A DNA stretch of 64,000 nucleotides from the NCBI RefSeq assembly GCF_003641205.1, contig NZ_CP032762.1, positions 2,604,001 to 2,668,000 on the forward strand, given 5' to 3'. Source of the stretch: Rhodococcus sp. P1Y (lineage in GTDB: Bacteria > Actinomycetota > Actinomycetes > Mycobacteriales > Mycobacteriaceae). Numbering within the stretch: position 1 is the first letter of the stretch; the number at the start of each line of letters is the position of its first letter. Positions 25,126 to 34,281 of this stretch are shown here, piece by piece. Both the position numbers and the translations under genes were made by a program. The notes under the pieces were generated by a model. The model was not told the DNA's origin. It searched no databases and saw only the letters and a list, made by a program, of their open reading frames with translations.

Positions 25126-26298
25126 TCACGTGGTCGGCCACCCGAGCAACTTGGCCCCGTACACCGCAGTCTGCAATGAAAAGCGCTCGCTGGGGTCGTT
25201 GACGTCGTGGCCGGAGAGCTCGGCGATGCGTGCGAGTCGGTAGGTGACCGCTCGAACGGACAAGTGCATTGCGCGCGCTGTCATTGCGGAGTTGCCGCCG
25301 GAATCGAAATAGGCGAACAGCGTGTCCAACAGCGGTCCGGCACCTCCGCGCGCTGTGGTCAGCGGAGTCAGCACGGTCTCGACGAGATCGGTGATCGCAG
25401 CTCGATCATCGAGCAGCACCCGGTAGACGAGCAGTTCCCGGGCGTCGACGACCACCGCGGACAATCCGAGCCTCGAACCGAGGTCGAGCGCATCGAGTGC
25501 TTCACGATAGGAGGACACCACTCCTGTCACGCTGGCGCCTGCACGCCCGACACCGAGCTTTCGGGACTTCCCGTCCGCGTAGGCCTTCTCGGTTGCGATG
25601 CGCACACGGTCGACCACGTACTCGACGGCCCGGTTGTCCGGCGCTGCGAATACCACGACGAGCCGCCCCTGCTTGCTGGCGACCAAGACGCCGGTGTCGG
25701 CTTTGCTGCCCTCCACCGAACGTTCGACCTCGGTGATCACGGCACTGCCGTCGGTGAACGGCACCGGCCCTTCGACGACGATCACTGCGTGTGGGCTGGT
25801 GAGGTCCAAACCGAAGTTCTCGGCACGGCCGATGACCCCCGCGATGTCGGCGCTACCCGAGAGCAGGTCGTCGACGAACTCGCGCCGAGCCGATACCTCT
25901 GCTCGAACGAGTGAGCGTCGTGAGAGCTGATAGCCCTCCGCGAGCTCGGCGACCGCGTCGTCGACGGCGTGCAGCATCACCTCGCCCGCCGTCACCACCG
26001 CGTCCGGGTCCTTCGCGGCGTTCACCACGGCTGGCAAGGTGCGCCACAATCTCCACGCGGAAGACAGGTACAGATCCAACAACGCGCGCAGCGCGACGCC
26101 CTGGCGCGCTGCCGTGTCGCCGTGGGTGCGCAACGTGCGCAGCTGGCGTTTGGACAACGGCCGGCCATCGGACACCGCGGAGGTCAATACGTCGAGGAAG
26201 TCACCGAGCAGTTCGGTCGGCAGTCCACCTGCATCCTCGGCCGCAAGATCCGCGACGGCTCGTTGCGATCCGTTCTCGAATGCAGAATTCTGTGCCAC
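25126..26298 (-). CDS. PucR/CdaR-family transcriptional regulator
   Basis: 390 aa. N-terminal helical sensor (to about 150), a GGDEF-like CdaR middle domain (AVIVVEGPVPF and LGVGRAGASVTGVVSSYREA), and a C-terminal PucR HTH (TLFAYFDSGGNSAMTARAMH then VRAVTYRLARI). The family often controls purine, amine or amino-acid catabolism. It lies beside the ureohydrolase gene on the same strand, 21 bp downstream, so it may be co-transcribed and report on the same pathway. Confidence 0.85.
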   Translation of the reverse strand: MAQNSAFENGSQRAVADLAAEDAGGLPTELLGDFLDVLTSAVSDGRPLSKRQLRTLRTHGDTAARQGVALRALLDLYLSSAWRLWRTLPAVVNAAKDPDAVVTAGEVMLHAVDDAVAELAEGYQLSRRSLVRAEVSARREFVDDLLSGSADIAGVIGRAENFGLDLTSPHAVIVVEGPVPFTDGSAVITEVERSVEGSKADTGVLVASKQGRLVVVFAAPDNRAVEYVVDRVRIATEKAYADGKSRKLGVGRAGASVTGVVSSYREALDALDLGSRLGLSAVVVDARELLVYRVLLDDRAAITDLVETVLTPLTTARGGAGPLLDTLFAYFDSGGNSAMTARAMHLSVRAVTYRLARIAELSGHDVNDPSERFSLQTAVYGAKLLGWPTT

Positions 26299-26319
26299 CG
26301 GTCGATGGTATGCGGCCGG

Positions 26320-27270
26320 TCAGCGGCCCAGCGCCAGCACCGAGAGCAACTCGTAGGCGACGTGCGCGGCGGCGATGCCCGTGATCTCGGCATGGTCGTA
26401 GGCAGGTGCCACCTCGACGATGTCGGCACCGACAACGTTGACACCCACGAGTCCGCGCAACGTGTTCAGCAATTCGCGCGAGGTCATGCCCCCGGCTTCC
26501 GGCGTCCCAGTTCCCGGTGCGTGCGCCGGATCGAGCACGTCGATGTCGACCGAGACGTAGACCGGTCCCGTATCGAGGCGTGCGCGCATGCGATCGACGA
26601 TGCTTGCCACGCCGTCGAATTCGTAATCGTCGGATCGGATCACTTGGAAGCCGAGGATCCCGTCGTCCTCCAGGTCCTGTTCGCTGTAGAGCGGACCGCG
26701 GATTCCGATGTGTTGCGACCGCTCCAGATCGATCAACCCTTCCTCGCTCGCCCGACGAAACGGAGTGCCGTGGGTGAAGGGGGCACCGAAGTAGGTGTCC
26801 CAGGTGTCGAGGTGAGCGTCGAAGTGGAGCACGGCGAGAGGTCCGTGATCCCGGGCGAGCGAACGCAGAATGGGAAGCGCGATGGTGTGATCCCCGCCGA
26901 TCGTGAGCACCGAGGACCCGTCCTTGCGTAGATCGGTGACTGCGGACTCGACGGTGGCGAGGGCCTCGGTGATGTCGAACGGGTTCACTCCGATGTCCCC
27001 GAAGTCGGCGACCTGTTGATTCGCGAAGGGCGATACCTTCAGAGCAGGGTTGTACGGGCGAAGGAGTTTCGACGACGCCCTGATGTGACTCGGGCCGAAC
27101 CGAGCCCCCGGTCGGTAGCTGACTCCCGAGTCGAACGGAACTCCGAGGATCGTCACGTCGGCGCGTGACACCTCGTCGAGCCGGGGGAGGCGCGCGAACG
27201 TGGTGGGCTCGGCGTAACGCGGTACTTTCGTGGCGTCGACAGGCCCTACGGGCCGATGTTGGTCGGTCAT
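26320..27270 (-). CDS. speB: Agmatinase/guanidinobutyrase-family ureohydrolase
   Basis: 316 aa with all manganese motifs: [18 protein letters not shown] and [27 protein letters not shown] near residue 55 is typical of the agmatinase branch. It splits urea from a guanidino compound, giving an amine. Agmatine, 4-guanidinobutyrate or related compounds cannot be told apart from sequence. Because it is divergent (152 bp) from an amidase/2-monooxygenase pair, 4-guanidinobutyrate is an attractive substrate (arginine to GABA). The symbol is the family default. Confidence 0.8.
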   Translation of the reverse strand: MTDQHRPVGPVDATKVPRYAEPTTFARLPRLDEVSRADVTILGVPFDSGVSYRPGARFGPSHIRASSKLLRPYNPALKVSPFANQQVADFGDIGVNPFDITEALATVESAVTDLRKDGSSVLTIGGDHTIALPILRSLARDHGPLAVLHFDAHLDTWDTYFGAPFTHGTPFRRASEEGLIDLERSQHIGIRGPLYSEQDLEDDGILGFQVIRSDDYEFDGVASIVDRMRARLDTGPVYVSVDIDVLDPAHAPGTGTPEAGGMTSRELLNTLRGLVGVNVVGADIVEVAPAYDHAEITGIAAAHVAYELLSVLALGR

Positions 27271-27422
27271 GAATCGACTCTGTCGTACTCCGGAGAAACG
27301 CGCTCGATAACGGTGACATGTCTTGGGGCGTCAGCGCGGTGCGGCCATCGGTCCGCAGTCCCCGCAACCATGTCGTTCGGCGAGTATCGTCCGCTTCAGT
27401 CTCCAGCAGAGAGGAAGCAGCC

Positions 27423-28235
27423 ATGACCGCGACCGTCCGTGCGTCGTTGTTTCAAGGCCCGCAGTTCTCGGGGGAGGTCCGCGCCAATCTCGACGCGATA
27501 GCCGGTGCCGCCGAACGCGCTGCGGATGCCGGGGCGAGCATCCTCGTCACACCCGAGATGTCGGCAACCGGATACGACATAGGCGACCTCGTCGATGTTC
27601 GCGCGGAACCTGCCGACGGACCGATCTACGAGTCGTTTTCGTCGATCGCGCGGACGACAGGAGTGGCCATCGTCTACGGCTATCCGGAGTCGGCGGACGG
27701 GGGAATCTACAACTCCGTACAGGTGGTCGACGCGGACGGGACGTCGGTGGCGCGGTACCGCAAGACCCATCTGTTCGGTGACCTCGACCGAGGGCACTTT
27801 CTGGCGGGTAACGACCTCGTCGTGCAGTTCGACATCGGCGGAATAACCTGCGGGTTGTTGACCTGTTACGACGTGGAGTTCCCCGAAGCCGTTCGCGCAC
27901 ATTCGGATTCGGGAACGCAGTGGCTCATCGTGCCGACCGGTCTGATGATGCCGTTCGACATCGTCGCCACCCATGTCGTGCCGGCGCGAGCATACGAGAG
28001 CCAACTGTTCATCGCGTACGTCAATCGCTGTGGACGTGAGTCCGACCTGGAGTATTGCGGGCTCACATGCGCGATCGCGCCCGACGGATCCGAACTCGCT
28101 CGCGCCGGTCGCGTGCAGGAATCCATCCTGGTCGACATCGATACCGCCACGTTGCTCGAATCCAGAACAGTCAACACTCATCTCGACGACCGGAGGCCGG
28201 ATTTGTACACAGCACACGGAAGGGGTCGTTCGTGA
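27423..28235 (+). CDS. davA: Omega-amidase of the nitrilase family, DavA-like
   Basis: 270 aa from the ATG at 27423, with GAGAGGAAG upstream. The catalytic triad is Glu45 (TPEMSATGY), Lys114 (YRKTHLFGDLDRG) and Cys148 (LLTCYDVEFPE). It aligns along its length, from memory, with Pseudomonas 5-aminovaleramidase DavA (for example AIVYGYPE and the EYCG motif). It hydrolyses the amide made by the next enzyme. If the monooxygenase acts on lysine, the product is 5-aminovalerate; if on arginine, 4-guanidinobutyrate. It overlaps the next gene by GTGA. Confidence 0.85.
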   Translation: MTATVRASLFQGPQFSGEVRANLDAIAGAAERAADAGASILVTPEMSATGYDIGDLVDVRAEPADGPIYESFSSIARTTGVAIVYGYPESADGGIYNSVQVVDADGTSVARYRKTHLFGDLDRGHFLAGNDLVVQFDIGGITCGLLTCYDVEFPEAVRAHSDSGTQWLIVPTGLMMPFDIVATHVVPARAYESQLFIAYVNRCGRESDLEYCGLTCAIAPDGSELARAGRVQESILVDIDTATLLESRTVNTHLDDRRPDLYTAHGRGRS

Positions 28236-29917
28236 CCACTCCAGTCACACCGGACAGCACGTCCACGGACTCCGATGCTCGGCCGCTGACGATGTTCGGG
28301 CCGGACTTCCCGTTTGCATACGACGACTACCTGGCCCATCCCGGCGGTCTAGGCTCCGTACCGCAGTCGGCAATCGGGACCGAAGTCGCGATTATCGGCG
28401 GCGGGCTCGCCGGGATCGTTGCTGCATACGAATTGGCCAAGCTGGGGCTCGAACCGGTTGTGCACGAATCGGATCAGATCGGTGGTCGCATGCGTTCGGT
28501 CCCGTTCGACGGGCACAGCGGCATCGTCGCCGAAATGGGAGCGATGCGGTTTCCGCCGTCGTCGACCGCGCTGTTCCGGTACCTCGATCTGCTTGCACTC
28601 GACACGGAACCGTTCCCGAACCCGCTTGCCGAGGTCACTCCGAGCACGGTCATCGACCTCAAGGGTGAAAGCCACTACGCGCAGAGCCTGGGTGATCTGC
28701 CCGAGGTGTTCGCCGAGGTGTCGCTCGCATGGCAACGCACGCTCGAGGATCACGCCGACCTCGTGCCGTTGCAACGTGCGATTCGAGCGAGAGACACCGC
28801 CGAGATCAAGCGACTGTGGAACGATCTCGTCGTTCGATTCGACGACCAGACCTTCTACGGTTTTCTCGCTGCGTCGGAGCACTTTCGGTCGTTCCGGCTA
28901 CGAGAAGTGTTCGGGCAGGTCGGTTTCGGAACCGGTGGTTGGGACACGGACTATCCCAATTCCATCCTCGAGATATTGCGCGTCGTCGTCACGGCCGCCG
29001 ACGATCACCACCGCGGGATCGTCGGCGGTGCGCAGCAGGTTCCGGTCGGCTTGTGGAATGCGCCGCTGGAATCTCCGCACTGGCCCGCAGGCACGTCGGT
29101 GGCGTCCCTCAACGGTGGCAATCCTGCGCCTCGGGTCACGGCGCTTCGCCGGACAGAGGCGGGAATTCTGTTGCGGGACGCCACCGGCACCGAAAAGACA
29201 TACCAGGCCGCTGTGGTGACCGCACAGAGTTGGATGCTGCTCAGCTCCATCGAGTGCGAGGACGACCTGCTGCCGATCGATCACTGGACCGCGATCGAGC
29301 GCACTCACTACATGGGCTCGACGAAGGTTTTCGTTCTCGTCGATCGACCGTTCTGGAAGGACAAGGACCCCAAGACCGGTCGCGACGTGGTGAGTATGAC
29401 GCTCACCGACCGCATGAGTAGGGGAACGTATCTACTGGACCAAGGTGAAGGCAGACCCGGCCTGATCTGTCTGTCCTACACCTGGTCGGACGATTCGCTC
29501 AAGTTGCTGGCCCTGAACGCCCGCGAGCGCGCCAACATCGTCCTGCGGTCGTTGGAAGGAATCTATCCAGGCGTCGATTTCAGATCGCACATCATCGGTG
29601 AACCGGTCACGCTGTCGTGGGAGACGGAACGAGACTTCATGGGCGCGTTCAAGGCGAATTTGCCTGGGCACTACCGCTATCAGGAGAGATTGTTCGGACA
29701 CTTCGTTCAAGATTCCTTCGCCGAGCGCCACCGCGGGCTTTTCCTTGCGGGCGACGATATCTCCTGGACCGCCGGGTGGGCCGAGGGCGCCATCCAGACG
29801 GCACTGAATTCGGTCTGGGGCGTCGTACATCATCTGGGCGGCCGATCGGCACCGGGCAACCCTGGTCCGGGCGACGTGTTCGAGCAGATTGCGCCGCTCC
29901 GGTTGGGCGACACGTAG
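28232..29917 (+). CDS. davB: Flavin amino-acid 2-monooxygenase, DavB-like (lysine or arginine)
   Basis: 561 aa from a GTG overlapping the amidase stop. It closely follows Pseudomonas lysine 2-monooxygenase in length and in blocks. These include TMFGPDFPFAYDDYLAHPGG, the FAD motif AIIGGGLAGIVAAYE, GFGTGGWDTDYPNS, FWKDKDPKTGRD and LFLAGDDISWTAGW. The reaction is oxidative decarboxylation of the amino acid to an amide, with O2. Arginine 2-monooxygenase of actinobacteria does the same to 4-guanidinobutyramide, so the substrate is open. Membership in the DavB family is firm. Confidence 0.88.
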   Translation: MTTPVTPDSTSTDSDARPLTMFGPDFPFAYDDYLAHPGGLGSVPQSAIGTEVAIIGGGLAGIVAAYELAKLGLEPVVHESDQIGGRMRSVPFDGHSGIVAEMGAMRFPPSSTALFRYLDLLALDTEPFPNPLAEVTPSTVIDLKGESHYAQSLGDLPEVFAEVSLAWQRTLEDHADLVPLQRAIRARDTAEIKRLWNDLVVRFDDQTFYGFLAASEHFRSFRLREVFGQVGFGTGGWDTDYPNSILEILRVVVTAADDHHRGIVGGAQQVPVGLWNAPLESPHWPAGTSVASLNGGNPAPRVTALRRTEAGILLRDATGTEKTYQAAVVTAQSWMLLSSIECEDDLLPIDHWTAIERTHYMGSTKVFVLVDRPFWKDKDPKTGRDVVSMTLTDRMSRGTYLLDQGEGRPGLICLSYTWSDDSLKLLALNARERANIVLRSLEGIYPGVDFRSHIIGEPVTLSWETERDFMGAFKANLPGHYRYQERLFGHFVQDSFAERHRGLFLAGDDISWTAGWAEGAIQTALNSVWGVVHHLGGRSAPGNPGPGDVFEQIAPLRLGDT

Positions 29918-29951
29918 GGGTGGGGCCTGGTGGGATAACGTCTACGAGGGG

Positions 29952-29978
29952 CCGGCGCCGCGTCGGGGGCGGCGCCGG
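29952..29978. terminator. Terminator between davB and the Lrp-like gene
   Basis: Perfect 10-bp G/C arms (CCGGCGCCGC and GCGGCGCCGG) with a 7-nt loop, located between convergent genes and so usable by both. Confidence 0.75.
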
Positions 29979-29997
29979 TTCACCGAAAGTTCGGCCA

Positions 29998-30480
29998 TCA
30001 TTGCCGGTCTCCTGTGGCTGCCGCGCGTTCCAGCAGCGGTGTCGTCCGATACGGAATCAGTTCACTCATTGCGATGGCCATGTTGGTGCGCTCGACTCCG
30101 GGAATCTTGAGAATCAATCCGGCGACGCGATACAGGTCGTCCGCGTCGAGCGCGGCAATTCGGATGTGCATGTCGGACGCGCCGGACAGACCGAACACCT
30201 CCAGCACCTCAGGGATGGTCCGTAGGTGGTCGGTGACCGAGGCCAAGGTGTGTTGATCCACTCGTGTGGTCACGAACGCTTGTAGCGCATATCCGAGGCT
30301 TCGCGGACGCACCCGGTGGTCGATGGGTGTGAGCGCATCCCTGTCCTCCCACCGTGCAAGCCGAGCCTGAACTGTATTGCGGGACAAGCCGAGGCCGTTC
30401 GCAAGCTCGACGCCGGTCGCGCGTGGTTTCTCACACAGGGCGAGCAGGAGTCGGGCGTCGGTTCGGTCGAAATCGGTCAT
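29998..30480 (-). CDS. Lrp/AsnC-family regulator
   Basis: 160 aa. Starts at the ATG overlapping the oxidoreductase stop. HTH: TDFDRTDARLLLALCEKPRA, then GVELANGLGLSRNTVQARLARWE. The RAM/ligand domain follows (LQAFVTTRVDQ, and VLEVFGLSGASDMHIRIAALD). Lrp regulators of this kind sense amino acids. Its coupling to a D-amino-acid dehydrogenase gene and convergence with davAB suggest it controls lysine/arginine use here. Confidence 0.9.
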   Translation of the reverse strand: MTDFDRTDARLLLALCEKPRATGVELANGLGLSRNTVQARLARWEDRDALTPIDHRVRPRSLGYALQAFVTTRVDQHTLASVTDHLRTIPEVLEVFGLSGASDMHIRIAALDADDLYRVAGLILKIPGVERTNMAIAMSELIPYRTTPLLERAAATGDRQ

Positions 30481-31631
30481 TCGTCCACGGTAGTGCGCAT
30501 CGGTCTGCCCGGCATCAGATCTGCGACGCGGAGGCCGCGCTCGACCGCGTCGACGGGCACGGAATCGCCGCGAACGAGCGCTGCGCCGACGCGCGCAAGG
30601 GCAGCGCACGTCTGAATCCCGTACCCGCCCTGGCCCGCGCACCAGAAGAAGCCGTCGACAGTGTCGTCGAAACCCACCACGGGTGTGCGATCGGCGACGA
30701 AACTTCGCAGGCCGGCCCACGACGACCTGACATGCCGTGCGGTCAGTGTCGTGGTCTCTCCGATGGCGTCCAGTGCACGGGCGATCTCGAGTTCGTCCGG
30801 ACGCGCGTCGTACGGTTCTGTGGGCGTCTCGTCCGCAGGCGAGCATAGAATTTGCGCGCCTTCGGGCTTGAGGTAGAAGCTTTCGTCAATGTCACTGAGG
30901 GTAGGGAGAGCGTCGGCGTCGATCCCGTCGGGCGCGCTGATCATGAAGATGGTGCGACGCAGAGGTTGCAATCCGACTCGTGATGCTCCAGCCCGTTCGC
31001 CGACGGAATCCGCCCATGCGCCCGCGGCATTCACGACAATCGATGCCCGACGGACGGTGCCGTCAGCGGACGCGACGACCCACATCCCGTCTTTCCGCTG
31101 CAGGCCGACGACGCCGCTGGATGTGGCCACGGCTCCGCCGCGGCTGCGGAGGCCGCGAACGAAACCCTGATGGAGGGCGTGCACGTCGACCTCCATCGAG
31201 CCTGGCTCAAACAGTGCGAGATCGATACGTTCGGGTCGCAGCAATGGACAGAGCGTTGCCGCATCGACCGGGGAGATCAACTCGGCATCGGGCGTCAGCG
31301 TGCGGACACGGGAGTACATCGCCTCCAGCGTGTCACCGCGTCCACGTGCAGCGAATTGAAGCAAGGATCGCGGCGAGAGAAGCTCACTGTCCCAGTGCCC
31401 GGGAGGGTCGCTCAGGAACTGCCTGCTCGCCGTCGTGAGGGCGCGAATCGTGTCGTTGCCGTAGGTCTCGAGGAACAGAGCAGCCGATCTGCCCGTCGTG
31501 TGGAACGCCAGCGTCGCCTCGGACTCGACAAGGCAAACCGAGCGGTCTGCGGCAAGCTCGTATGCGATGGACACTCCGGCGATACCGCCCCCGATGACGA
31601 TCACGTCGAACCCTGGCTGCTGATCGTCCAT
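30477..31631 (-). CDS. FAD-dependent D-amino-acid dehydrogenase, DauA-like
   Basis: 384 aa from the ATG at 31631 (MDDQQPGFDVIVIGGGIAG). It has AFHTTGRSAALFLETYGND, DADALPTLSDIDESFYLKPE, SWAGLRSFVADRTPVVGF and FFWCAGQGGYGIQT. These blocks match Pseudomonas D-arginine dehydrogenase DauA from memory. The enzyme would oxidise D-arginine or D-lysine to the 2-oxo acid. Translationally coupled to the Lrp regulator. The same neighbourhood holds enzymes for the L-form and for a guanidino product. Confidence 0.8.
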   Translation of the reverse strand: MDDQQPGFDVIVIGGGIAGVSIAYELAADRSVCLVESEATLAFHTTGRSAALFLETYGNDTIRALTTASRQFLSDPPGHWDSELLSPRSLLQFAARGRGDTLEAMYSRVRTLTPDAELISPVDAATLCPLLRPERIDLALFEPGSMEVDVHALHQGFVRGLRSRGGAVATSSGVVGLQRKDGMWVVASADGTVRRASIVVNAAGAWADSVGERAGASRVGLQPLRRTIFMISAPDGIDADALPTLSDIDESFYLKPEGAQILCSPADETPTEPYDARPDELEIARALDAIGETTTLTARHVRSSWAGLRSFVADRTPVVGFDDTVDGFFWCAGQGGYGIQTCAALARVGAALVRGDSVPVDAVERGLRVADLMPGRPMRTTVDE

Positions 31632-31741
31632 GCGCTGTGACTGTACTGGCCCATCCGGGCGGACTCGGGCACGCCGGCGGCATTCGAGGACGATGCTTTG
31701 TCGAATTCGACATACCGAAACGGACACGTACCCTGTCCACC

Positions 31742-32266
31742 ATGCGCACTGGCCAAACGGCGCCGGACTTCCGGCTACCGGATCACGAGGGAAACATCAG
31801 GTCCCTCAGTGAACTGCTGGCAGCCGGGCCTGTCGTGCTGTTCTTCTATCCCGCAGCGTCGAGCCCGATCTGTACCGCCGAGGCCTGCCACTTCAGGGAC
31901 CTCGGCCGCTCGTTCGATGCGCTCGGAGCCCAGCGAGTGGGTATCAGTACCGACACCTCGGACAAGCAGTCACATTTCGCACTGCAGAGATCGTTCGACT
32001 ACCCGTTGTTGGCGGACTCCGACGCCTCGGTTGCAGGAGAGTTCGGAGTGCGACGCGGGGGCTGGTTTGCCAGGCGTAGACGCCGGAAAGAGATCGAGAG
32101 TCGAAAGTCACATGCCGCGCAGCGAGGAATGATCCGTCAGCTGCTGTCGGTCAAGAGGACGACCTTCGTGATCGACCGAAACAGGGTGATCAGGTTGGTG
32201 GTGACAAGCGAGCGTGCACACGTACACGCAGACAAGGCGCTGGACTATTTACGCTACCTGTCCTGA
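31742..32266 (+). CDS. Peroxiredoxin (AhpC/TSA, Bcp-like)
   Basis: 174 aa from the ATG at 31742 (MRTGQTAPDFRLPDHEG); the frame is open upstream without a better start. The peroxidatic cysteine is in SSPICTAEACHFRD, where a second cysteine five residues on fits the Bcp/PrxQ type. The basic insert FARRRRRKEIESRK is unusual and could be an exposed loop. It would reduce peroxides using thioredoxin. Confidence 0.8.
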   Translation: MRTGQTAPDFRLPDHEGNIRSLSELLAAGPVVLFFYPAASSPICTAEACHFRDLGRSFDALGAQRVGISTDTSDKQSHFALQRSFDYPLLADSDASVAGEFGVRRGGWFARRRRRKEIESRKSHAAQRGMIRQLLSVKRTTFVIDRNRVIRLVVTSERAHVHADKALDYLRYLS

Positions 32267-32386
32267 GGTGTTCTCCCCGCTGAAGAGCGTCGTGTAGACG
32301 GCTGGCTTCGTGTTCTCGGAGGGGGCGTCGACGGCGGCGTTGTCGATGTGGCTGAACAATGCCTCGGTCTGCTTCGATGGTTCCAT
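32249..32386 (-). CDS. Possible 45-aa protein
   Basis: A leftward frame from the ATG at 32386 (MEPSKQTEALFSHIDNAAVD) ending within the last 18 bp of the peroxiredoxin gene. It is polar, with no motif. The start lacks a clear ribosome binding site. Included because this stretch has no other gene. Confidence 0.35.
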   Translation of the reverse strand: MEPSKQTEALFSHIDNAAVDAPSENTKPAVYTTLFSGENTSGQVA

Positions 32387-32505
32387 CCCACGAGCATGCT
32401 CTCGATCGTGTGGAAATGCCACTCGGACTCGCTGATTGTCGCCCAGGAAAATACCGACGTTCGACTTGTCCGAACAGCCACGAGACCGAATGGAAGACTC
32501 ATCAC

Positions 32506-33627
32506 GTGCCCGACCTCGAATCAGTCCTTGCCGGACTGCGCCGCCGCCCCGATGCGGAGGCAACCAATCTCTTTGCCGTCGACGCGGCAGACCGCCTGAT
32601 ACTCGACGCGGTGAACGAGGGCGTTCCCGACGTCCGCGCTCGGACCATTGCAGTGATCGGCGATCGTTACGGCGCCTTGACCCTCGGGCTCGCCGCGCGG
32701 CACGGTGTCACCGACATCCGGGTGCACCAGGATTCGTACACCGGCGAAATCGCGTTGTCGCACAACGCAGCCGACGCCGGGCTCGATGGTGTGCACCGTC
32801 AGCACGGGCTGGACGAAGCGCTGCTGCGCGAGGTGAACCTGGTGGTGATGCAATTGCCGAGGAGCCTTGCCGAACTCACCGAGATCGCCGAGGCCATAGC
32901 CTCCTTCGCCGCTGCCGACGTGCAGGTCTTTGCCGGAGGACGAGACAAACACATGACCCCGGCTATGAACTCGGTACTGGGAGCATCGTTCGGCTCTGTG
33001 GTCGCAGGGAGAGGACGTCAGAAGGCGCGCGTCCTGACAGCGACGCACCCGATACGCCCGTCTGCGAGGACCTTTCCGATGACTGCGGACCTCGCTGACG
33101 TCGATCTCACCGTCGTGGCACACGGTGCGGTCTTCGCAGGCACCAAATTGGACATCGGTACGCGGTTCCTCGCGGGATTCGAACCGCGGATGATGCCGGA
33201 TGCGCGCCAGATCGTCGACCTCGGATGCGGGACGGGAATTCTGGCCTGCTTACTGGCGCGGGCCCGCGGCGACGCACGGGTACATGCAACCGACCGTTCC
33301 GCGGCAGCCATCGACTCGGCGCGGGCGACCGCCGAAGCGAATGGACTCGACATCGATGTAGTGCGCGACGACGCGATGTCGACGTTCCCGGCAGCGTCGG
33401 TGGATCTGATCGTGTGCAACCCGCCGTTCCACGAGGGGGCGTCGCTGCACACGGGAAGCGCCGAGAAGTTGTTCGAGGCGGCGGGCAGAGTGCTTCGGTC
33501 GGGCGGCGAAATGTGGACGGTGTACAACACGCACCTGGGTTATCGAGGGGCGTTGGGAAAGGCCGTCGGACCGACCGCGGTGGCGGGAAAGAACGCGAAA
33601 TTCACCGTCACCCGGTCGGTCGTGTAG
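32506..33627 (+). CDS. rlmG: RlmG/RsmC-like rRNA guanine-N2 methyltransferase
   Basis: 373 aa from a GTG (CACGTGCCCGAC). The N-terminal half is the inactive Rossmann-like domain of RsmC/RlmG. The C-terminal half has the SAM motif IVDLGCGTGILACLLAR and the catalytic VCNPPFHEG (NPPF motif of N2-guanine methyltransferases). Length equals that of E. coli RlmG (about 378). It would modify 23S or 16S rRNA; which guanine cannot be decided. Confidence 0.8.
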   Translation: MPDLESVLAGLRRRPDAEATNLFAVDAADRLILDAVNEGVPDVRARTIAVIGDRYGALTLGLAARHGVTDIRVHQDSYTGEIALSHNAADAGLDGVHRQHGLDEALLREVNLVVMQLPRSLAELTEIAEAIASFAAADVQVFAGGRDKHMTPAMNSVLGASFGSVVAGRGRQKARVLTATHPIRPSARTFPMTADLADVDLTVVAHGAVFAGTKLDIGTRFLAGFEPRMMPDARQIVDLGCGTGILACLLARARGDARVHATDRSAAAIDSARATAEANGLDIDVVRDDAMSTFPAASVDLIVCNPPFHEGASLHTGSAEKLFEAAGRVLRSGGEMWTVYNTHLGYRGALGKAVGPTAVAGKNAKFTVTRSVV

Positions 33628-33637
33628 GCGTCGGTCG

Positions 33638-34060
33638 CTACTCGACCGGTCCGCCGTCCTCCGGCGTGCCGTCGATCTGGCCTCGATTGCGCCCACGATC
33701 TTCGACGAGAGTCCCCTCGATGATCTCGGCTTGACGCTGACCGTCGGCATAGTCGATGTCAGGTGCCTCGTCGGATTCGAGAATCTCGTGGTCGACGACT
33801 TCTTCGGTCAACTCGTCGTCCGGAATCTCGTTGACCGAGCGGTCGTCGTCTTCGAGCGGGGTGTCCGGTTCTTCCTCGCTCAGCTTCTCGTCCAGGCTCT
33901 CGCCTTCGCGCGCTTCGGCAGCGGTGGTACCGAACTTGTCCGATTCGCTGTAGTGATCGGGTGCGTCCACCACGGTGTCGCCGTCGTCGTTGCGAATCTC
34001 GTCCGAATCGACGCTTTCGCTCTGGTCCAATGTGTCGCCTGGTCCGTCTTCGATGCTCAT
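33638..34060 (-). CDS. Acidic protein, DUF5709-like
   Basis: 140 aa from the ATG at 34060; an ATG at 34075 is also possible. Extremely acidic with few hydrophobics. It has FGTTAAEAREGESLDEKLSEE followed by a PDTPLEDDD stretch, the hallmark of DUF5709 proteins common in actinobacteria. Probably disordered. Function unknown. Confidence 0.7.
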   Translation of the reverse strand: MSIEDGPGDTLDQSESVDSDEIRNDDGDTVVDAPDHYSESDKFGTTAAEAREGESLDEKLSEEEPDTPLEDDDRSVNEIPDDELTEEVVDHEILESDEAPDIDYADGQRQAEIIEGTLVEDRGRNRGQIDGTPEDGGPVE

Positions 34061-34281
34061 CACTCCATAGTCCATGCCCACAAGAAGGCGCCGAGAAACA
34101 GGGGTAGGAATGCGCATTCGACCCCACGAGGCGGTAAAGTCCGATTTGTCGGGAGTTGAGGTCGGTCCGACTGGGAACTTTTGTCCGTATGTGGCACGTT
34201 CTACGTACAACAGCCCGGGGACCCCCTCGGCAATCGGCCCGAATCTACGAAGGCATGCACCTTCAGAAGGGACGTGACACG

